Assembly (NCBI RefSeq): GCF_004771275.1
Contig: NZ_RQEV01000012.1
Location: 1-64,000, forward strand
Direction of reading: 5' to 3'
Source of the DNA: Leptospira fluminis
Lineage (GTDB): Bacteria > Spirochaetota > Leptospiria > Leptospirales > Leptospiraceae
Length of the DNA: 64,000 nucleotides
Each line of letters opens with the position of its first letter. The first letter of the stretch is position 1. Shown here piece by piece: positions 19,004 through 33,249 of the stretch. Made by a program: the position numbers and the translations under genes. The notes under the pieces are model-generated. The model saw nothing but the letters and a program-made list of their open reading frames with translations. It had not been told where the DNA came from and did no database searches.

Positions 19004-19387
19004 ATGACCAAAAAAATAACAACCGCAACAAAACCCATTCGTACAGTCACCGAACACGGAGCCATATCTACCGTTTTGGGAAGGGAAACGGCATTTTCCG
19101 GGATTCTGAATTTCCGTAGACCGCTGGAGATCCTGGGCGAATTCCATGGGGAAATCGAATCCGAAGGTTTCCTTTTGGTAAGCGAAGGGGCCAAAGTCCG
19201 GGCAAATATCAAGGCAGGCACCGTGGTTGTAGGCGGAGAAATCACCGGCAATGTGATCGCCACCCAGAGATTGGAAATGCTTCCTACCGGAAAAGTGAAC
19301 GGAAATATCAAGACGGCCAAGTTGCAGATCGCCGACGGAGTGGTATTCGACGGCAACTGCGAAATGATCCTTCCCAATAAGGATTGA
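19004..19387 (+). CDS. Bactofilin
   Basis: This 127-residue protein has the DUF583/bactofilin beta-helix at about 18-118: TVLGRETAFSGILNFRRPLE followed by short Gly/Ala/Val-rich rungs such as GEFHGEIESEGFLLVSEGAK and VRANIKAGTVVVGGEITGN. Short disordered ends flank the core, as is usual. Bactofilins polymerise without nucleotide into membrane-associated cytoskeletal filaments that place envelope enzymes, and in Leptospira a bactofilin contributes to helical shape. It lies among cell-envelope genes, which fits. Confidence 0.93.
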   Translation: MTKKITTATKPIRTVTEHGAISTVLGRETAFSGILNFRRPLEILGEFHGEIESEGFLLVSEGAKVRANIKAGTVVVGGEITGNVIATQRLEMLPTGKVNGNIKTAKLQIADGVVFDGNCEMILPNKD

Positions 19388-19436
19388 CCTCTAGGCCAAT
19401 TCTGCAAAATTGGTATCTACCAGCCCGAAACGACCC

Positions 19437-19670
19437 ATGGACGGCGCAAAAGCGGGAAAAATCGCCCTTGCCATTGTCCTAGGTTCCTTGGTGGGAGCCG
19501 TACTAGGCGTTCTGATCGATCGCCTGCTAGGGATTCATTTCCTTTCCGTCTACCTGCTCCAGGAAGCCGTTCGGCTGGAACTTTACGTAATCAAAGTCGA
19601 AGTTCAAGTTACCCCTGCGAGTCTTTTGGGACTTGTGGCGACATTGTTCTTCGTACTAAAAAAGGGGTAA
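19437..19670 (+). CDS. DUF4321-like small membrane protein
   Basis: From the ATG at 19437 this 77-residue protein has two TM segments (about 8-28 and 58-75) separated by an amphipathic stretch. The pattern [20 protein letters not shown] with a C-terminal [17 protein letters not shown] matches what I know of DUF4321. A TTG start at 19410 would add nine residues, and neither start has a strong ribosome site. It lies 7 bp before rpsB. Function is unknown. Confidence 0.7.
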   Translation: MDGAKAGKIALAIVLGSLVGAVLGVLIDRLLGIHFLSVYLLQEAVRLELYVIKVEVQVTPASLLGLVATLFFVLKKG

Positions 19671-19677
19671 ACAACTC

Positions 19678-20571
19678 ATGTCAGTAATTTCCATGAAAAA
19701 CCTTCTGGAAACCGGAGTTCACTTCGGACACCAGACCCGGAAATGGAATCCGAAAATGGCTCCCTATGTCTTCACTGCGAGGAACGGGATCCACATCATC
19801 GATCTTCAAAAGACCGTACAAAAAGCGAAGGAAGCATACGACGCGTTAAAACGTCTGACCAACGAAGGGAAAAAAGTCCTATTTGTCGGAACGAAGAAGC
19901 AAGCTCGCGGCGCCATCGAAAGAGAAGCGATCCGCTCCAATATGTATTACATCAATAACCGTTGGCCGGGTGGTCTGTTGACGAACTGGAATACGGTTAA
20001 GAAGTCCATCGCAAGATTGAAAAAATTGGAAGCGATGGAATCCGAAAACACTTTCGAAAAGGAAGTGAAAACCAAGAAAGAAATCCTTTCTCTCCGTCGG
20101 GAATCCGAAAAATTACGCAAAACTCTGGGCGGAATCAAGGACATGGTTTCCATTCCGGACATTCTATTCGTGATCGATCCTAAAAAAGAGGAGATCGCGG
20201 TGAAAGAAGCCCGCAAACTCGGTTTGAAAATATTCGCCGTTGTGGATACCAACTGCGATCCGGAACTGATCGATTATCCGATTCCCGGTAATGACGACGC
20301 GATCCGCGCCATTTCTCTCTTCCTGGAGACGATGTCCAATGCGGTGATCGAAGGGACAGGTGGAGTCGTTGAACAACCTAGATTCAGCGAAGACTTGGAT
20401 TCCGAGGCTCTGGCTCTGGAATACCAGGGAGAATACGATGAGAGCGGTAAGTTCATCATGGACGAGGATCCCGAAAAAGGCAAAAAATCCGAGGAACAAC
20501 CCGCAGCACCCGTAACCGCTCCCGAATCTTCTTCCGCAGCGGCTACGATCGAAATCGACAAGAACGAATAA
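19678..20571 (+). CDS. rpsB: 30S ribosomal protein S2
   Basis: This 297-residue S2 has the characteristic start ([20 protein letters not shown]), [32 protein letters not shown] and [20 protein letters not shown]. About 60 extra C-terminal residues are acidic and Ala/Pro/Ser-rich, longer than in E. coli. S2 binds the small subunit late in assembly with S1. It is followed at 13 bp by tsf, the standard arrangement. Confidence 0.98.
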   Translation: MSVISMKNLLETGVHFGHQTRKWNPKMAPYVFTARNGIHIIDLQKTVQKAKEAYDALKRLTNEGKKVLFVGTKKQARGAIEREAIRSNMYYINNRWPGGLLTNWNTVKKSIARLKKLEAMESENTFEKEVKTKKEILSLRRESEKLRKTLGGIKDMVSIPDILFVIDPKKEEIAVKEARKLGLKIFAVVDTNCDPELIDYPIPGNDDAIRAISLFLETMSNAVIEGTGGVVEQPRFSEDLDSEALALEYQGEYDESGKFIMDEDPEKGKKSEEQPAAPVTAPESSSAAATIEIDKNE

Positions 20572-20584
20572 GGAGGAGTAGAAA

Positions 20585-21184
20585 TTGTCAGCATCTACCA
20601 CAGACCTGATCAAGGAACTCCGCGACCGCACCGGAGCGGGGCTCATGGACTGCAAGAAGGCTCTTGTAGAAAATAACAACGACCTGGATAAGTCCGCCGA
20701 TTGGCTCCGGGAAAAAGGAATCGCGAAGGCCGCTAAAAAGGCGGGTCGCGTAACCAAGGAAGGTCGTACCGTTTCCTATATCCACGGAGACGGCAAGATC
20801 GGAGTTTTGCTCGAACTCAACTCGGAAACGGACTTCGTCGCGAGAAACGAATCCTTCGAGGCTCTGGGCAAAGAACTCTGTCTTCAGATTGCGGCCATGT
20901 CTCCCTTATACGTAAGCGAAGACCAGGTGCCCGCGGAGGAAATCGATCGTGAAAAGAAAATGATCGAAGCCCAACTTAAGGAAGAGGGTAAAAAGTCCGA
21001 GCAGATCGAAAAAATCGTTCCGGGTAAGATTAAGAAATATTTTTCCGAAATCTGTCTTTTGAACCAAGCCTTTATCAAGGACAATTCCAAGACGGTCGAC
21101 GACCTGGTTAAGGAGTCCATCGCGAAGTTCGGCGAAAACATCACCGTAGCCCGCTTTACCCGTTACCAGGTAGGCGGCCTGTAA
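20585..21184 (+). CDS. tsf: Translation elongation factor Ts
   Basis: This 199-residue factor recharges EF-Tu by releasing GDP. It has the UBA-like N terminus with LRDRTGAGLMDCKKAL, DWLREKGIAKAAKKAGRVTKEG, and the EF-Tu contact motif ELNSETDFVARN. It is shorter than the E. coli protein (283), having one reduced core subdomain, as in other compact EF-Ts proteins. The start is TTG with a strong AAGGAGGAG ribosome site. Confidence 0.97.
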   Translation: MSASTTDLIKELRDRTGAGLMDCKKALVENNNDLDKSADWLREKGIAKAAKKAGRVTKEGRTVSYIHGDGKIGVLLELNSETDFVARNESFEALGKELCLQIAAMSPLYVSEDQVPAEEIDREKKMIEAQLKEEGKKSEQIEKIVPGKIKKYFSEICLLNQAFIKDNSKTVDDLVKESIAKFGENITVARFTRYQVGGL

Positions 21185-22484
<1,300 letters not shown>

Positions 22485-22485
22485 A

Positions 22486-23211
22486 GTGGTTCCTGTACGG
22501 CCAAAACTTCCCCGCCACGTGGCGGTTATCATGGACGGGAACGGTAGGTGGGCGACCGCAAAGGGACTTCCCCGTTCCCAAGGACATAGGGCGGGCGCCG
22601 ATGCGATCGACCGTCTTATGGACGCGAGCCTTTCCATCGGATTGGAAAATGTTTCCTTGTACGCGTTTTCTACGGAAAACTGGAGACGTCCGATCACCGA
22701 GATCCGGTCCATCTTCGATCTTCTGGTGGAATACATCGAATCCAGACTGGAGCCGATCGCAGAAAAAGGGATTCGAATCCTGCATTCCGGTTCCAGAAAG
22801 AGGCTTTCCGCAAAGGTTCTGTCCAAGATAGACAAGGCCGTAGAAGTCACCCGAAAAAATCGTAACCTCACCGTAAACTTCTGCCTGAATTACGGCTCTC
22901 AGGAAGAATTGCTTTCCGCGTTCGGAAAGCTCTTGGAGGACCGCCAGAAGAAAAGAATCGGTAGAGGGAAACCCGTCTCCGCAAAGGAACTCGAAAAATA
23001 TTTGTATACGTACTCCCTTCCCCCCGTAGATTTACTGATCAGAACCGCGGGAGAGCAGCGTTTATCGAACTTTCTCCTTTGGCAATCCGCGTATGCAGAA
23101 CTTTTTTTTTGCGATACTCTCTGGCCGGAGTTCGATCGCAAAAGTTTGGAATCCGCTTTGGATTGGTTTGCGGGAAGAACTCGGAAATTTGGGGGTTTAG
23201 AAAATGAGTGA
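22486..23211 (+). CDS. uppS: Undecaprenyl diphosphate synthase (cis-prenyltransferase)
   Basis: This 241-residue enzyme extends FPP with IPP to the C55 carrier lipid for peptidoglycan and O-antigen. It has the active-site motif IMDGNGRWATAKGLPRSQGH with Asp17, LYAFSTENWRRP, and the C-terminal LLIRTAGEQRLSNFLLWQSAYAE motif. The start is GTG. It overlaps cdsA by 8 bp, so carrier-lipid and phospholipid synthesis are coupled here. Confidence 0.97.
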   Translation: MVPVRPKLPRHVAVIMDGNGRWATAKGLPRSQGHRAGADAIDRLMDASLSIGLENVSLYAFSTENWRRPITEIRSIFDLLVEYIESRLEPIAEKGIRILHSGSRKRLSAKVLSKIDKAVEVTRKNRNLTVNFCLNYGSQEELLSAFGKLLEDRQKKRIGRGKPVSAKELEKYLYTYSLPPVDLLIRTAGEQRLSNFLLWQSAYAELFFCDTLWPEFDRKSLESALDWFAGRTRKFGGLENE

Positions 23212-24118
23212 AACGCCGAAACGGATCCTTTCCGCCGCCGTACTGGTCGTTGTTTATCTTTTCATGATTTTCTACAGGGATTTTTACTATCTTCAAACCC
23301 TGTTCATTCTAGCGGTTGCCGGCGTGATCGGCCTAACCGAATTTTATAGATTGTCGGATAGAGGGCAGGACGGAAGGCCTTTTAAGGGAACGGGGATTTT
23401 TTTCTTTTTGCTCATCCTTCTTTTGTTCTACTTCAGATTCATGGCGGCTCAGAATAAATTCGAGGTTCCTTCCTTCTTCCAAAGGAATTTCAAATTCTTC
23501 GTACCGCCTTTCGACGCGGTTACTTTCGCCTTTATTCTACTTTTCTTATGCAGTTTCACCCTACAGATCCTTCGCAGGCCTCTGGACGGCGCCATTTTCT
23601 CGGTCAGTTCCACCGTGTTGGGCGTGTTTTACGCTTCGATTCCGTTGGGGCATCTGCTTCTTTTGCTAGGGATGAACGAAGGCATTTATTATATTTTCCT
23701 GGTTTCCGTCGCGACGTTTTTGACGGACGTGGGAGGTTACTTCGGAGGACGCTGGTTCGGTCGTAATCCGGCGGGATTGGCGATTTCTCCCAAGAAAACC
23801 TGGGAAGGATACGCTTCCGGGATCGTGGTCGCCGCGGGTTCCGTATTCTTATTGAACTTCCTTTGGGAAAAGAACACCGGAAGTTCTCCTCCGATCGGCG
23901 GGGCGGAGGTTCTTTTGATTTCCCTAATCCTCTCCGTAGTGGGTGTCGTAGGGGATCTTTTGGAATCTGCGATGAAACGGGATGCGAAAGTCAAGGATTC
24001 GGGCAATCTGATTCCGGGTCACGGAGGCGTTTTGGACCGGGCAGACGCGTTACTTCTTACGGTTCCTATGCTCTATTTTTATCTTCAGATCAAAGGAGCA
24101 TTAGGCTTCCCAGTCTAA
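23204..24118 (+). CDS. cdsA: Phosphatidate cytidylyltransferase
   Basis: This 304-residue integral membrane enzyme has about eight TM segments. The family signature is at the C terminus: [20 protein letters not shown] followed by [27 protein letters not shown] precedes it. The enzyme makes CDP-diacylglycerol from phosphatidate and CTP, the branch point for phospholipids. It follows uppS with an 8-bp overlap and lies 7 bp before dxr. Confidence 0.96.
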   Translation: MSETPKRILSAAVLVVVYLFMIFYRDFYYLQTLFILAVAGVIGLTEFYRLSDRGQDGRPFKGTGIFFFLLILLLFYFRFMAAQNKFEVPSFFQRNFKFFVPPFDAVTFAFILLFLCSFTLQILRRPLDGAIFSVSSTVLGVFYASIPLGHLLLLLGMNEGIYYIFLVSVATFLTDVGGYFGGRWFGRNPAGLAISPKKTWEGYASGIVVAAGSVFLLNFLWEKNTGSSPPIGGAEVLLISLILSVVGVVGDLLESAMKRDAKVKDSGNLIPGHGGVLDRADALLLTVPMLYFYLQIKGALGFPV

Positions 24119-24125
24119 TTCCTAT

Positions 24126-25288
24126 ATGGCCAGGAACGTCTGTATCCTCGGGGCTTCCGGTTCCGTGGGAGAATCCACGCTTAAAGTGATCCGGACTTTT
24201 CCGGAGGAATTCCGACTTAGGTCCTGCAGCGTACATTCCAACCTGGCAAAAGCGGAAGAGATTTTGAAGGAGTTCCAACCGGAATTCCTATGTATTTCCT
24301 CCGATTCGGTCGATCGCAAGATTTTGGGGAACAAGCAAGGCCGGACCGAAATTCTGTACGGTTCGGGTTCTCTTTGTCAACTCGTCGTAGATCCGGAAGT
24401 GGAAACGGTGGTAACCGCCGTCGTAGGCGCGAGCGGTGTCGCCCCGACCGTGGAGGCGATCCGAGCCGGAAAAAAAATAGGAATCGCCAACAAGGAAACC
24501 CTCGTAACCTGCGGTCCGTATATTAATGAATTATTAAAAACTTCCGACGCGTATCTGGTTCCCGTGGATTCCGAACACAACGCGTTGTTCCAGCTTCTCC
24601 GAAATACGAATCGGGACTCCGTGGAACGGATCGTCCTGACCGCGTCCGGTGGACCGTTCCGGAAACTTCCGGTTTCCGAACTTCCGAATGTCACCGTAGA
24701 GCAGGCGCTCCGGCATCCCACATGGAATATGGGACCCAAGATTACGATCGATTCCGCGGGAATGATCAACAAGGGCTTGGAAGTCATCGAGGCTCATTAT
24801 CTATTCGGTTTTTCTTATGAAAAAATCGGGGTCGTGATCCATCCGCAAAGTGTCGCCCACGGAATCGTGGAAACCAAGGACGGAGCTAGTTTGGTCTATT
24901 CTTCCTATCCGGACATGGTATTTCCTGTGGCGCATTCCCTCTTTTATCCGGACATCGTTCCTAAAACGCTACGTCCCCATCCCAGTACTTCCTGGGGAAA
25001 CTTGGAATTCTTGGAAGTGGATCCGGAACGTTATCCCGGACTCGCGCTCGCGTACGAAGCGGGAATCGCGGGTGGAACAGCTCCTTCGATTTTCAACGCG
25101 GCAAACGAGATCGCGGTGGAATTGTTTTTAAAAGGTGAAATCCGATTTACTCAGATCCCGGATAGGATCCGCGAAGCTCTGGAGAGCATTCCGATTTCCC
25201 ATCCGACGGATTTGGAGGGCTTTCAGGAAGCCGATTCGAGGACCCGAAATTTTGTTTTGAATTCGCGAAAAGGAAAGGTATCGCAATC

Positions 25289-25295
<7 letters not shown>
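24126..25295 (+). CDS. dxr: 1-deoxy-D-xylulose-5-phosphate reductoisomerase
   Basis: This 389-residue enzyme makes MEP from DXP, the committed step of the non-mevalonate isoprenoid route. It has the NADPH motif [17 protein letters not shown], the linker [11 protein letters not shown], the metal site [12 protein letters not shown], and [23 protein letters not shown]. It overlaps the GTG of rseP by 7 bp. The first MEP-pathway enzyme, dxs, is encoded 8 kb downstream on the same strand. Confidence 0.97.
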
Positions 25296-26974
<1,679 letters not shown>

Positions 26975-26980
26975 GCCGGC

Positions 26981-28717
26981 ATGAGAGCATCAAAATATAT
27001 TTTACCTACAGAAAAAGAAAATCCTGCGGACGCGGTCGTCGCTTCGCACCGACTGATGATTCGCGCGGGACTGGTCCGTAAATCCGGTTCCGGTTTTTAC
27101 TTCTTCCTCCCTATGGGACTTAGGGTGTTGAAGAAGATAGAGAACATCGTGCGCCAGGAAATGGACGCCACGGGAGCGCTGGAATTCGAACTTCCTATTC
27201 TGACTCCTTCGGAATTTTGGGAGCAATCAGGGCGCTGGTCCGCCATGGGACCCGAGATGTTCCGGGTCAAAGATAGGCACGACCAATGGTACGCCCTGGG
27301 ACCGACGCACGAGGAATCCTTTTCCTACCTGATCAAACCTTTATTAAAATCCTATAAGGATCTGCCCGTCAACGTCTACCAGATCCATACGAAATTCCGG
27401 GACGAGATCCGACCCAGATTCGGCGTGATCCGTTCCCGTGAGTTTATTATGAAAGATGCATATTCTTTTCATTTGGACGACGCCTCCTTGGATTCGACCT
27501 ACCAGGATATGAGGACGGCGTACCGCAGGATCTTCCAACGCTGCGGGTTGAAAACGATTCCCGTCCAAGCCGATTCCGGTTCCATGGGAGGCTCCGCCTC
27601 CGAGGAATTCATGGTGGTTTCCCCCATCGGAGAGGAAACTCTTCTACTCTGCGGTAAATGCGGCTATAATTCGAATAGCGAAAAAACTCCTTTCGTTCTT
27701 CCCAAAGATTTCCATACCAAAGGACCCAAGGAGAAAAAGGAGGTCCCCACTCCCGGAAAGAAAAGCATCCAGGAAGTCGCGGAGCTCCTATCGGTCCGTC
27801 CGGAGGATACGATCAAAACGGTGGCTCTCAAAAACGGAAAGGAATCCGTATTGGTTTTTCTACGCGGCGATTTGGAGCTGAACGAAAACAAATTGAAGAC
27901 CGCCTTGAAATGGACGGAATTGGAAATGATCCCGGAAGCCGAGCTTCGGAAGGTAGGACTCGTACCCGGGTATATCGGTCCATCCGATGCAAAGGCTCCG
28001 TTTCGCGCGATTTTAGACTCGTCGATTCGGAAGGAAGAAGCGTACGTTGTGGGCGCGGGAAAAGAGGATGCACATATCATAGGTTACGTTCCGGCAAAGG
28101 AAATGGATCCCGGAGCGGAAGTCCTGGACGTGGCCTTGACGCGAGAGGGAGATCCTTGTCCGGATTGCGGAACTCCTCTGAAGGCGGAAAAAGGAATCGA
28201 AGTCGGACATATATTCAAACTCGGCGATAAATACACCAAAGCCTTTCAAATCCAAGTTCTGGACCAGCAAGGCAAGGCTAGGACGCTTACCATGGGTTGT
28301 TATGGGATCGGAGTGAACCGAACCATGGCGACGGTGATCGAGCAATGCAACGACGAAAAGGGAATCCACTGGCCGATCAGCATAGCTCCGTACGAAGTTG
28401 CGCTCGTGACTTTAGGAAAAGGCCCGGAGCAGGAAGCCAAGTCCAAGGAATTTTACGACGCGTTGTGCGGAGAAGGTTTCGAAGTGTTTTGGGACGATCG
28501 CGATCTAGGACCGGGATTTAAATTCAAGGATTCCGAATTGATCGGCTTTCCGATCCGGGTCACTGTCGGCAAAAAATTCTTCGAAACGGGTGAGATTTCC
28601 CTTTATGATCGAAAACGGGACCGCGAGGAGATTTTTCCTTTTAGCGGTTTTGACGATCTGATTTCGCGAGTGGAACGTTTGCGCCAGGAATTGGTTCAGG
28701 ATTTGACGGAAGAGTGA
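26981..28717 (+). CDS. proS: Prolyl-tRNA synthetase, bacterial type with editing insertion
   Basis: This 578-residue class II synthetase shows motif 1 around [20 protein letters not shown], motif 2 ([20 protein letters not shown]) and motif 3 ([19 protein letters not shown]). A YbaK-like editing domain is inserted at about 245-395, flanked by two CxxC pairs (CGKCGY and CPDCGT). The C-terminal anticodon-binding domain follows. It lies 6 bp after rseP and its stop overlaps the region before trpB. Confidence 0.97.
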   Translation: MRASKYILPTEKENPADAVVASHRLMIRAGLVRKSGSGFYFFLPMGLRVLKKIENIVRQEMDATGALEFELPILTPSEFWEQSGRWSAMGPEMFRVKDRHDQWYALGPTHEESFSYLIKPLLKSYKDLPVNVYQIHTKFRDEIRPRFGVIRSREFIMKDAYSFHLDDASLDSTYQDMRTAYRRIFQRCGLKTIPVQADSGSMGGSASEEFMVVSPIGEETLLLCGKCGYNSNSEKTPFVLPKDFHTKGPKEKKEVPTPGKKSIQEVAELLSVRPEDTIKTVALKNGKESVLVFLRGDLELNENKLKTALKWTELEMIPEAELRKVGLVPGYIGPSDAKAPFRAILDSSIRKEEAYVVGAGKEDAHIIGYVPAKEMDPGAEVLDVALTREGDPCPDCGTPLKAEKGIEVGHIFKLGDKYTKAFQIQVLDQQGKARTLTMGCYGIGVNRTMATVIEQCNDEKGIHWPISIAPYEVALVTLGKGPEQEAKSKEFYDALCGEGFEVFWDDRDLGPGFKFKDSELIGFPIRVTVGKKFFETGEISLYDRKRDREEIFPFSGFDDLISRVERLRQELVQDLTEE

Positions 28718-28737
28718 TCTCTTCCCAGGAAAGAAAG

Positions 28738-29952
28738 ATGGCAAAAGATCGAGGATTTACCGGAAAAGAAGGGTACTTCGGAGAATTCGGAGGCAGATAC
28801 GCTCCCGAGATTTTGACTCGTGCCTTGGACGAATTGGAAACCGCATACCGGCGTTTGAAGAAGAGCAAAAAATTCGAAAAGGAACTGGAATACTATCGCA
28901 GGAATTATATAGGAAGACCTTCCCCTCTTACCTACGCGGAAAATCTGACCAAGGCTTGGGGCGGGGCCAGGATCTGGCTCAAGCGGGAAGACCTGAATCA
29001 TACCGGTGCGCACAAGATCAATAACGCGATCGGCCAGGCGCTGATCGCCAAATCCATGGGAAAAAGACGAGTGATCGCGGAAACGGGAGCCGGGCAACAC
29101 GGTGTCGCGACCGCGACGGTAGGAGCCTTATTCGGTTTCGATACGGTCGTGTACATGGGAGAAGAGGACCTTAGACGTCAAAAGCTGAACGAGATCCGGA
29201 TGCAGATGTTAGGCGCAAAAGTGGTCGGAGTATCCGCAGGAACCGCCACGCTAAAGGACGCGACTTCCGAAGCAATGCGCGACTGGGCCTTAAACGTGGA
29301 CCACACTCATTATATCGTAGGCTCCGCGATCGGCCCTCATCCGTTTCCGATGATCGTCCGCGATTTCCAAGCGATTATCGGAGAGGAATCCAAAAAGCAA
29401 TTCCGTAAGGCGGAAGACAAATTGCCGGATGCGGTCGTGGCCTGCGTAGGCGGCGGATCGAACGCGATCGGGATATTTCACGAATTCTTAAAGGAAAAAA
29501 AAGTGAAATTGTACGGCGTGGAAGCGGGGGGTAAAGGAACTTCTCCCGGAGAACATTCCGCAACCATGCTTTTCGGTAAAACGGGATTTCTGCACGGGAC
29601 CAAGACTCTCGTAATACAGGATGAAAACGGACAGGTTCTCCCCGCCCATTCCGTTTCCGCAGGATTGGATTATCCCGGAGTGGGGCCGGAGCACGCCTAC
29701 CTTCATGAAACCGGTAGAGTGTCCTATGAAAGCGTTTCCGACGAAAATGCGTTAGACGCCTTTTTGGAAGTCTGCAGAGTGGAAGGCATCATTCCCGCCC
29801 TAGAAACTGCCCACGCTTTCCGTTTTGCTCGAGATCTGGCAAAGGACCTCGGTAAGAAAAAGGACATTTTGATTTGTCTTTCCGGAAGGGGGGATAAGGA
29901 CGTAGCGGAAGTCGCCCGCCTGACCGGAATCCTGAAAGGAGAAATCCTTTGA
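28738..29952 (+). CDS. trpB: Tryptophan synthase beta chain
   Basis: This PLP enzyme of about 404 residues joins indole with serine. It starts [21 protein letters not shown], has the PLP Lys in [20 protein letters not shown], the allosteric [16 protein letters not shown] stretch and the phosphate loop [10 protein letters not shown]. The ATG at 28738 has AGGAAAG in front. An open start at 28714 is less likely. It is coupled to trpA by a TTGA overlap. Confidence 0.97.
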   Translation: MAKDRGFTGKEGYFGEFGGRYAPEILTRALDELETAYRRLKKSKKFEKELEYYRRNYIGRPSPLTYAENLTKAWGGARIWLKREDLNHTGAHKINNAIGQALIAKSMGKRRVIAETGAGQHGVATATVGALFGFDTVVYMGEEDLRRQKLNEIRMQMLGAKVVGVSAGTATLKDATSEAMRDWALNVDHTHYIVGSAIGPHPFPMIVRDFQAIIGEESKKQFRKAEDKLPDAVVACVGGGSNAIGIFHEFLKEKKVKLYGVEAGGKGTSPGEHSATMLFGKTGFLHGTKTLVIQDENGQVLPAHSVSAGLDYPGVGPEHAYLHETGRVSYESVSDENALDAFLEVCRVEGIIPALETAHAFRFARDLAKDLGKKKDILICLSGRGDKDVAEVARLTGILKGEIL

Positions 29953-30761
29953 GCGCCATTCAAAGCGTGTTTTCCGAAAATGCCAGCGTATTCATCCCTT
30001 ATATTTCTTTGGGAGACCCGGATTACGAATCCTGTGTGGATTGGGCGGATGCGCTCATCCGAGGCGGAGCGGGGATTTTGGAACTCGGTATTCCGTTTTC
30101 CGATCCTGTGGCGGACGGTCCCGTGATCCAAAAGGCGTTTCAGAGAGCCCTGGCCCATCCGTTTTCGATGGACCAAATTCTGGATACGACCGCAAAAATC
30201 TATTCCAAACACCCTCATGTGCCTCTCGTGTACTTAACGTATTTCAATCCGATTTATCGTTACGGCTTCGAAACTTTTGCGGAAAAGGCCAAAACTTCCG
30301 GAATCCAAGGCTTGATCATTCCGGATCTACCGTACGATGCCATCGAATCCGAAGAGCTGTTTCAATCCCTAAAAAAAAGGGGAATAGACCTGATCCATTT
30401 GGTGACTCCTGCGACCAAGCCGGAGAGGATGAAAGGAATCCGTCATTTCGCCTCCGGTTTCGTTTATTACGTAACTTCTTACGGGGTAACAGGGGAAAGA
30501 AAATCGGTTTCCGAGGGGCTGGAAGAGAGGATTCGTCTTACCAAAAAAACGTTCTCTCTTCCGGTTTGTGCGGGATTCGGAATCTCCACCTCCGAACAGG
30601 CCGCCCAGATTTCGGAATATGCGGACGGAATCATCATCGGCTCCGCGGTCCAGAGGATCATCGAGGAAAACGGAAAAAATCGGGAAACCTGTATGGAAAA
30701 ATTGCGCGAATTTTCAGCTTCCGTATCCTCCTCTCTGAGAGGGAGCGAGGCGATTTCCTAA
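29949..30761 (+). CDS. trpA: Tryptophan synthase alpha chain
   Basis: This 270-residue TIM barrel cleaves indole-3-glycerol phosphate to indole. The catalytic Glu and Asp lie in [19 protein letters not shown], with [14 protein letters not shown] and [16 protein letters not shown] for the phosphate site. The start is TTG, overlapping the TGA of trpB. No trpC, trpF, trpD or trpE is adjacent, so the pathway genes are split. No clear terminator follows, only T-rich sequence within the 138-bp gap. Confidence 0.96.
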   Translation: MSAIQSVFSENASVFIPYISLGDPDYESCVDWADALIRGGAGILELGIPFSDPVADGPVIQKAFQRALAHPFSMDQILDTTAKIYSKHPHVPLVYLTYFNPIYRYGFETFAEKAKTSGIQGLIIPDLPYDAIESEELFQSLKKRGIDLIHLVTPATKPERMKGIRHFASGFVYYVTSYGVTGERKSVSEGLEERIRLTKKTFSLPVCAGFGISTSEQAAQISEYADGIIIGSAVQRIIEENGKNRETCMEKLREFSASVSSSLRGSEAIS

Positions 30762-30899
30762 GATCGAGAATTTTTTTTCCTTCGTCTTTTTTCGATCCGA
30801 ACGGAACTTCGTCGATATTTTCTTTCCAAAGAACTGGAAGAAAATTGACGAATCAGGATCCGAGGTCAAAATCCTTCCAGTTTCCACTCGGAGGAAAGA

Positions 30900-33227
30900 A
30901 TGAGCGAATCTAAGTCCCCCTTTAAACCGTCGGTTTTGGATCTGGTATTCGGATCCTTGACGGCGATCGGGATTCTGGCCCATCTATATTACGCCTTCCT
31001 ATCGAATTCCCCTTTTGCGCTCAATGTGCTTCTCGGGGGAGCAGCCCTTCTGTTTTCCTCCGCTTATTTCTTTTATAAGTTTCTGGAAAAAATCGTTAAA
31101 AATAAACAAGCCGTCGGAAGTCTCTGGCTGGCGATCATCGTTTCGTTCTTAGTATTCGACCTTTACGTGGTGTTTACCCCGTTCGCGGATTTGGAGGAAT
31201 CCTCCGTTTCCTGGAGATTCAATCTTGCGAGAGGAGGAATTACGAAAAGCGAGAAGGAATCCGATGCGGGTACGATCGAATACATAAAATACCAACCCCC
31301 TCCCGGAGCTCGTCGCGACATCCAAATCATAGGGATCACGACCAATACTTTGGAGAAATTGGAAGGGGTCTGGCCTCTTCCCTGGAAGAATTACGCGAAT
31401 ATTATAGATAAGTTCAAGAAGACCTCCAACTTGCTGATGTTCGATATTTTCTTCGTCGACTACAAGCCGGGACAGACGGAGGAAATGGCCAAGGCTCTGG
31501 ACGGGAACCCCAGGGTGATGTTCGACTATCCTATGGAAACCAGTCTGGAATCCAAGGAAGCGATCATCAATTTGGAAAAGAGGATCGAGGTCCTAAGCAA
31601 ATTCAAATTACAGAACGTCACCGACCCGGACGATATCGGACAACCCTGGCTGAAATTTCCCCAGCCTCCCATCGAGCCGGTCGGATCCAGATCCACCGGT
31701 TTAGGGTTTGCGAATATTAAGAAAGATGAAAGCGGCTTGAACCGACGTATGCCCTTGGTGGCGAAATTGGTCAATTCCGGTCCTTTTAAGGAGACGGAAT
31801 ATTACCCTTCCATCGACCTGATCATCGCCTGTAAATACTACGGTGTCGACGTTCAGAAAGATACGGAAGTCGTGATGGGAAAATACGTTAAGATCAAGAA
31901 CATCCCGCAAAAAACCATCACAAACTTCGACTTTAAGACGATGAAGAGGGAAACGAATGACATCATGGCAAAGCCGAATGCCTCGCGGGAAGTGACGATT
32001 CCGATCGACGCATACGGTCAGATGGAAATCAATTTCGCGGGCGGCTTGTTCTCCTTCCGAAACACGGAGCTTTTCGAAGTGGTGCAAATGTGGGACGAAG
32101 AGGCCGCTGCGCAGGTGGAGAACAATATATTCCTAGTCGCGATGTACTATGCGACCGGAAGAGGGGCCGCAAAAGATACCCACTTGTCTCCGTTCGGAGA
32201 TATGTCCGGGATCGAACACCACGCCCATGCGATCAATACCATCCTGAATCAGGATTTCTTACTGGAGATTCCCGAATGGGGAAGTTTCCTGATCTATTTC
32301 GGAATGGCTTTGTTGGTCGGGCTAGTGCTTCCGAGGCTCAGGACCTCGTGGGGATTTTTGTTTATCATCGCCTTGGCGTTGGTCTATAGTGTCATCGCTC
32401 TCGTGAATTTTACCGAATTCAATATCGTTCATATTTTCCCTTCGGTGATCTTGGAGCAGTTGTTCATTTTCGTCGGGATCATAGGATATAAGATCCTGAC
32501 GGAAGAGCAGAACGTAAAATACATCCGGAGCACCTTCTCCAAATTCGTTTCCAAAGATGTGGTGGACGAACTCCTAAAAAATCCGGATAATCTGAATTTG
32601 GGCGGTTCGAAACGGGACATCACCATCTTCTTCTCCGATATCCGCGGATTCACCACTATGTCCGAAAAGATGGGTCCGGAAGAGCTTGTTCAATTCTTGA
32701 ACCAGTATTTGTCCGAAATGACGGAGATCATTATCGAATTCAAGGGAACGATTGATAAATACATGGGTGATGCGATTATGGCATTCTGGGGGGCTCCGGT
32801 TCCTTTAGAGGACCACGCGTACTACGCTTGTGCCGCTTCTATCGCTCAGATGCGTAGGTTGGCGGTCTTGAAGGAAGAGTGGAAAAGCCGGGATCTTCCC
32901 GTGATGGATATAGGGATCGGATTGAATTCCGGGCCTGCGGTCGTAGGAAATATGGGGAGTTCCCACCGTATGGACTATACTTGCATGGGAGATACGATCA
33001 ATCTAGGTTCGCGCCTGGAAGGGTCCAACAAGGAATACGCGACCAATATCATCATCTCAGAATATACATACGAAAAGGTCAAGGACCGTGTAATCGCCAG
33101 GGAGCTGGATTTGGTAAAGGTTAAGGGAAAAACGAAACCTGTACGGATCTACGAACTGATCGATTTGGTGAACGAAGAGGATCTCAAGTTGTTACGCAGA
33201 CCCCTTTCCGCAGCGGAGCAGTCCTGA
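30900..33227 (+). CDS. CHASE2-domain adenylate cyclase, class III
   Basis: This 775-residue membrane receptor has three TM segments in residues 15-100 and an extracytoplasmic CHASE2-type domain at about 100-445 (IIGITTNTLEKLEGVWPLPW is typical). A second TM cluster lies at about 455-540, and a class III cyclase domain at about 565-740 carries IFFSDIRGFTTM (first metal Asp), IDKYMGDAIMAFWGAP (substrate Lys620 and second Asp) and YTCMGDTINLGSRLEGS. Lys and Asp at the substrate positions point to ATP rather than GTP, so cAMP is the expected product. GGAGGAAAG precedes the ATG. A cyclic-nucleotide-binding protein is encoded 4.3 kb downstream. Confidence 0.92.
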   Translation: MSESKSPFKPSVLDLVFGSLTAIGILAHLYYAFLSNSPFALNVLLGGAALLFSSAYFFYKFLEKIVKNKQAVGSLWLAIIVSFLVFDLYVVFTPFADLEESSVSWRFNLARGGITKSEKESDAGTIEYIKYQPPPGARRDIQIIGITTNTLEKLEGVWPLPWKNYANIIDKFKKTSNLLMFDIFFVDYKPGQTEEMAKALDGNPRVMFDYPMETSLESKEAIINLEKRIEVLSKFKLQNVTDPDDIGQPWLKFPQPPIEPVGSRSTGLGFANIKKDESGLNRRMPLVAKLVNSGPFKETEYYPSIDLIIACKYYGVDVQKDTEVVMGKYVKIKNIPQKTITNFDFKTMKRETNDIMAKPNASREVTIPIDAYGQMEINFAGGLFSFRNTELFEVVQMWDEEAAAQVENNIFLVAMYYATGRGAAKDTHLSPFGDMSGIEHHAHAINTILNQDFLLEIPEWGSFLIYFGMALLVGLVLPRLRTSWGFLFIIALALVYSVIALVNFTEFNIVHIFPSVILEQLFIFVGIIGYKILTEEQNVKYIRSTFSKFVSKDVVDELLKNPDNLNLGGSKRDITIFFSDIRGFTTMSEKMGPEELVQFLNQYLSEMTEIIIEFKGTIDKYMGDAIMAFWGAPVPLEDHAYYACAASIAQMRRLAVLKEEWKSRDLPVMDIGIGLNSGPAVVGNMGSSHRMDYTCMGDTINLGSRLEGSNKEYATNIIISEYTYEKVKDRVIARELDLVKVKGKTKPVRIYELIDLVNEEDLKLLRRPLSAAEQS

Positions 33228-33249
33228 TGACCGTTAAACGACGGAATTC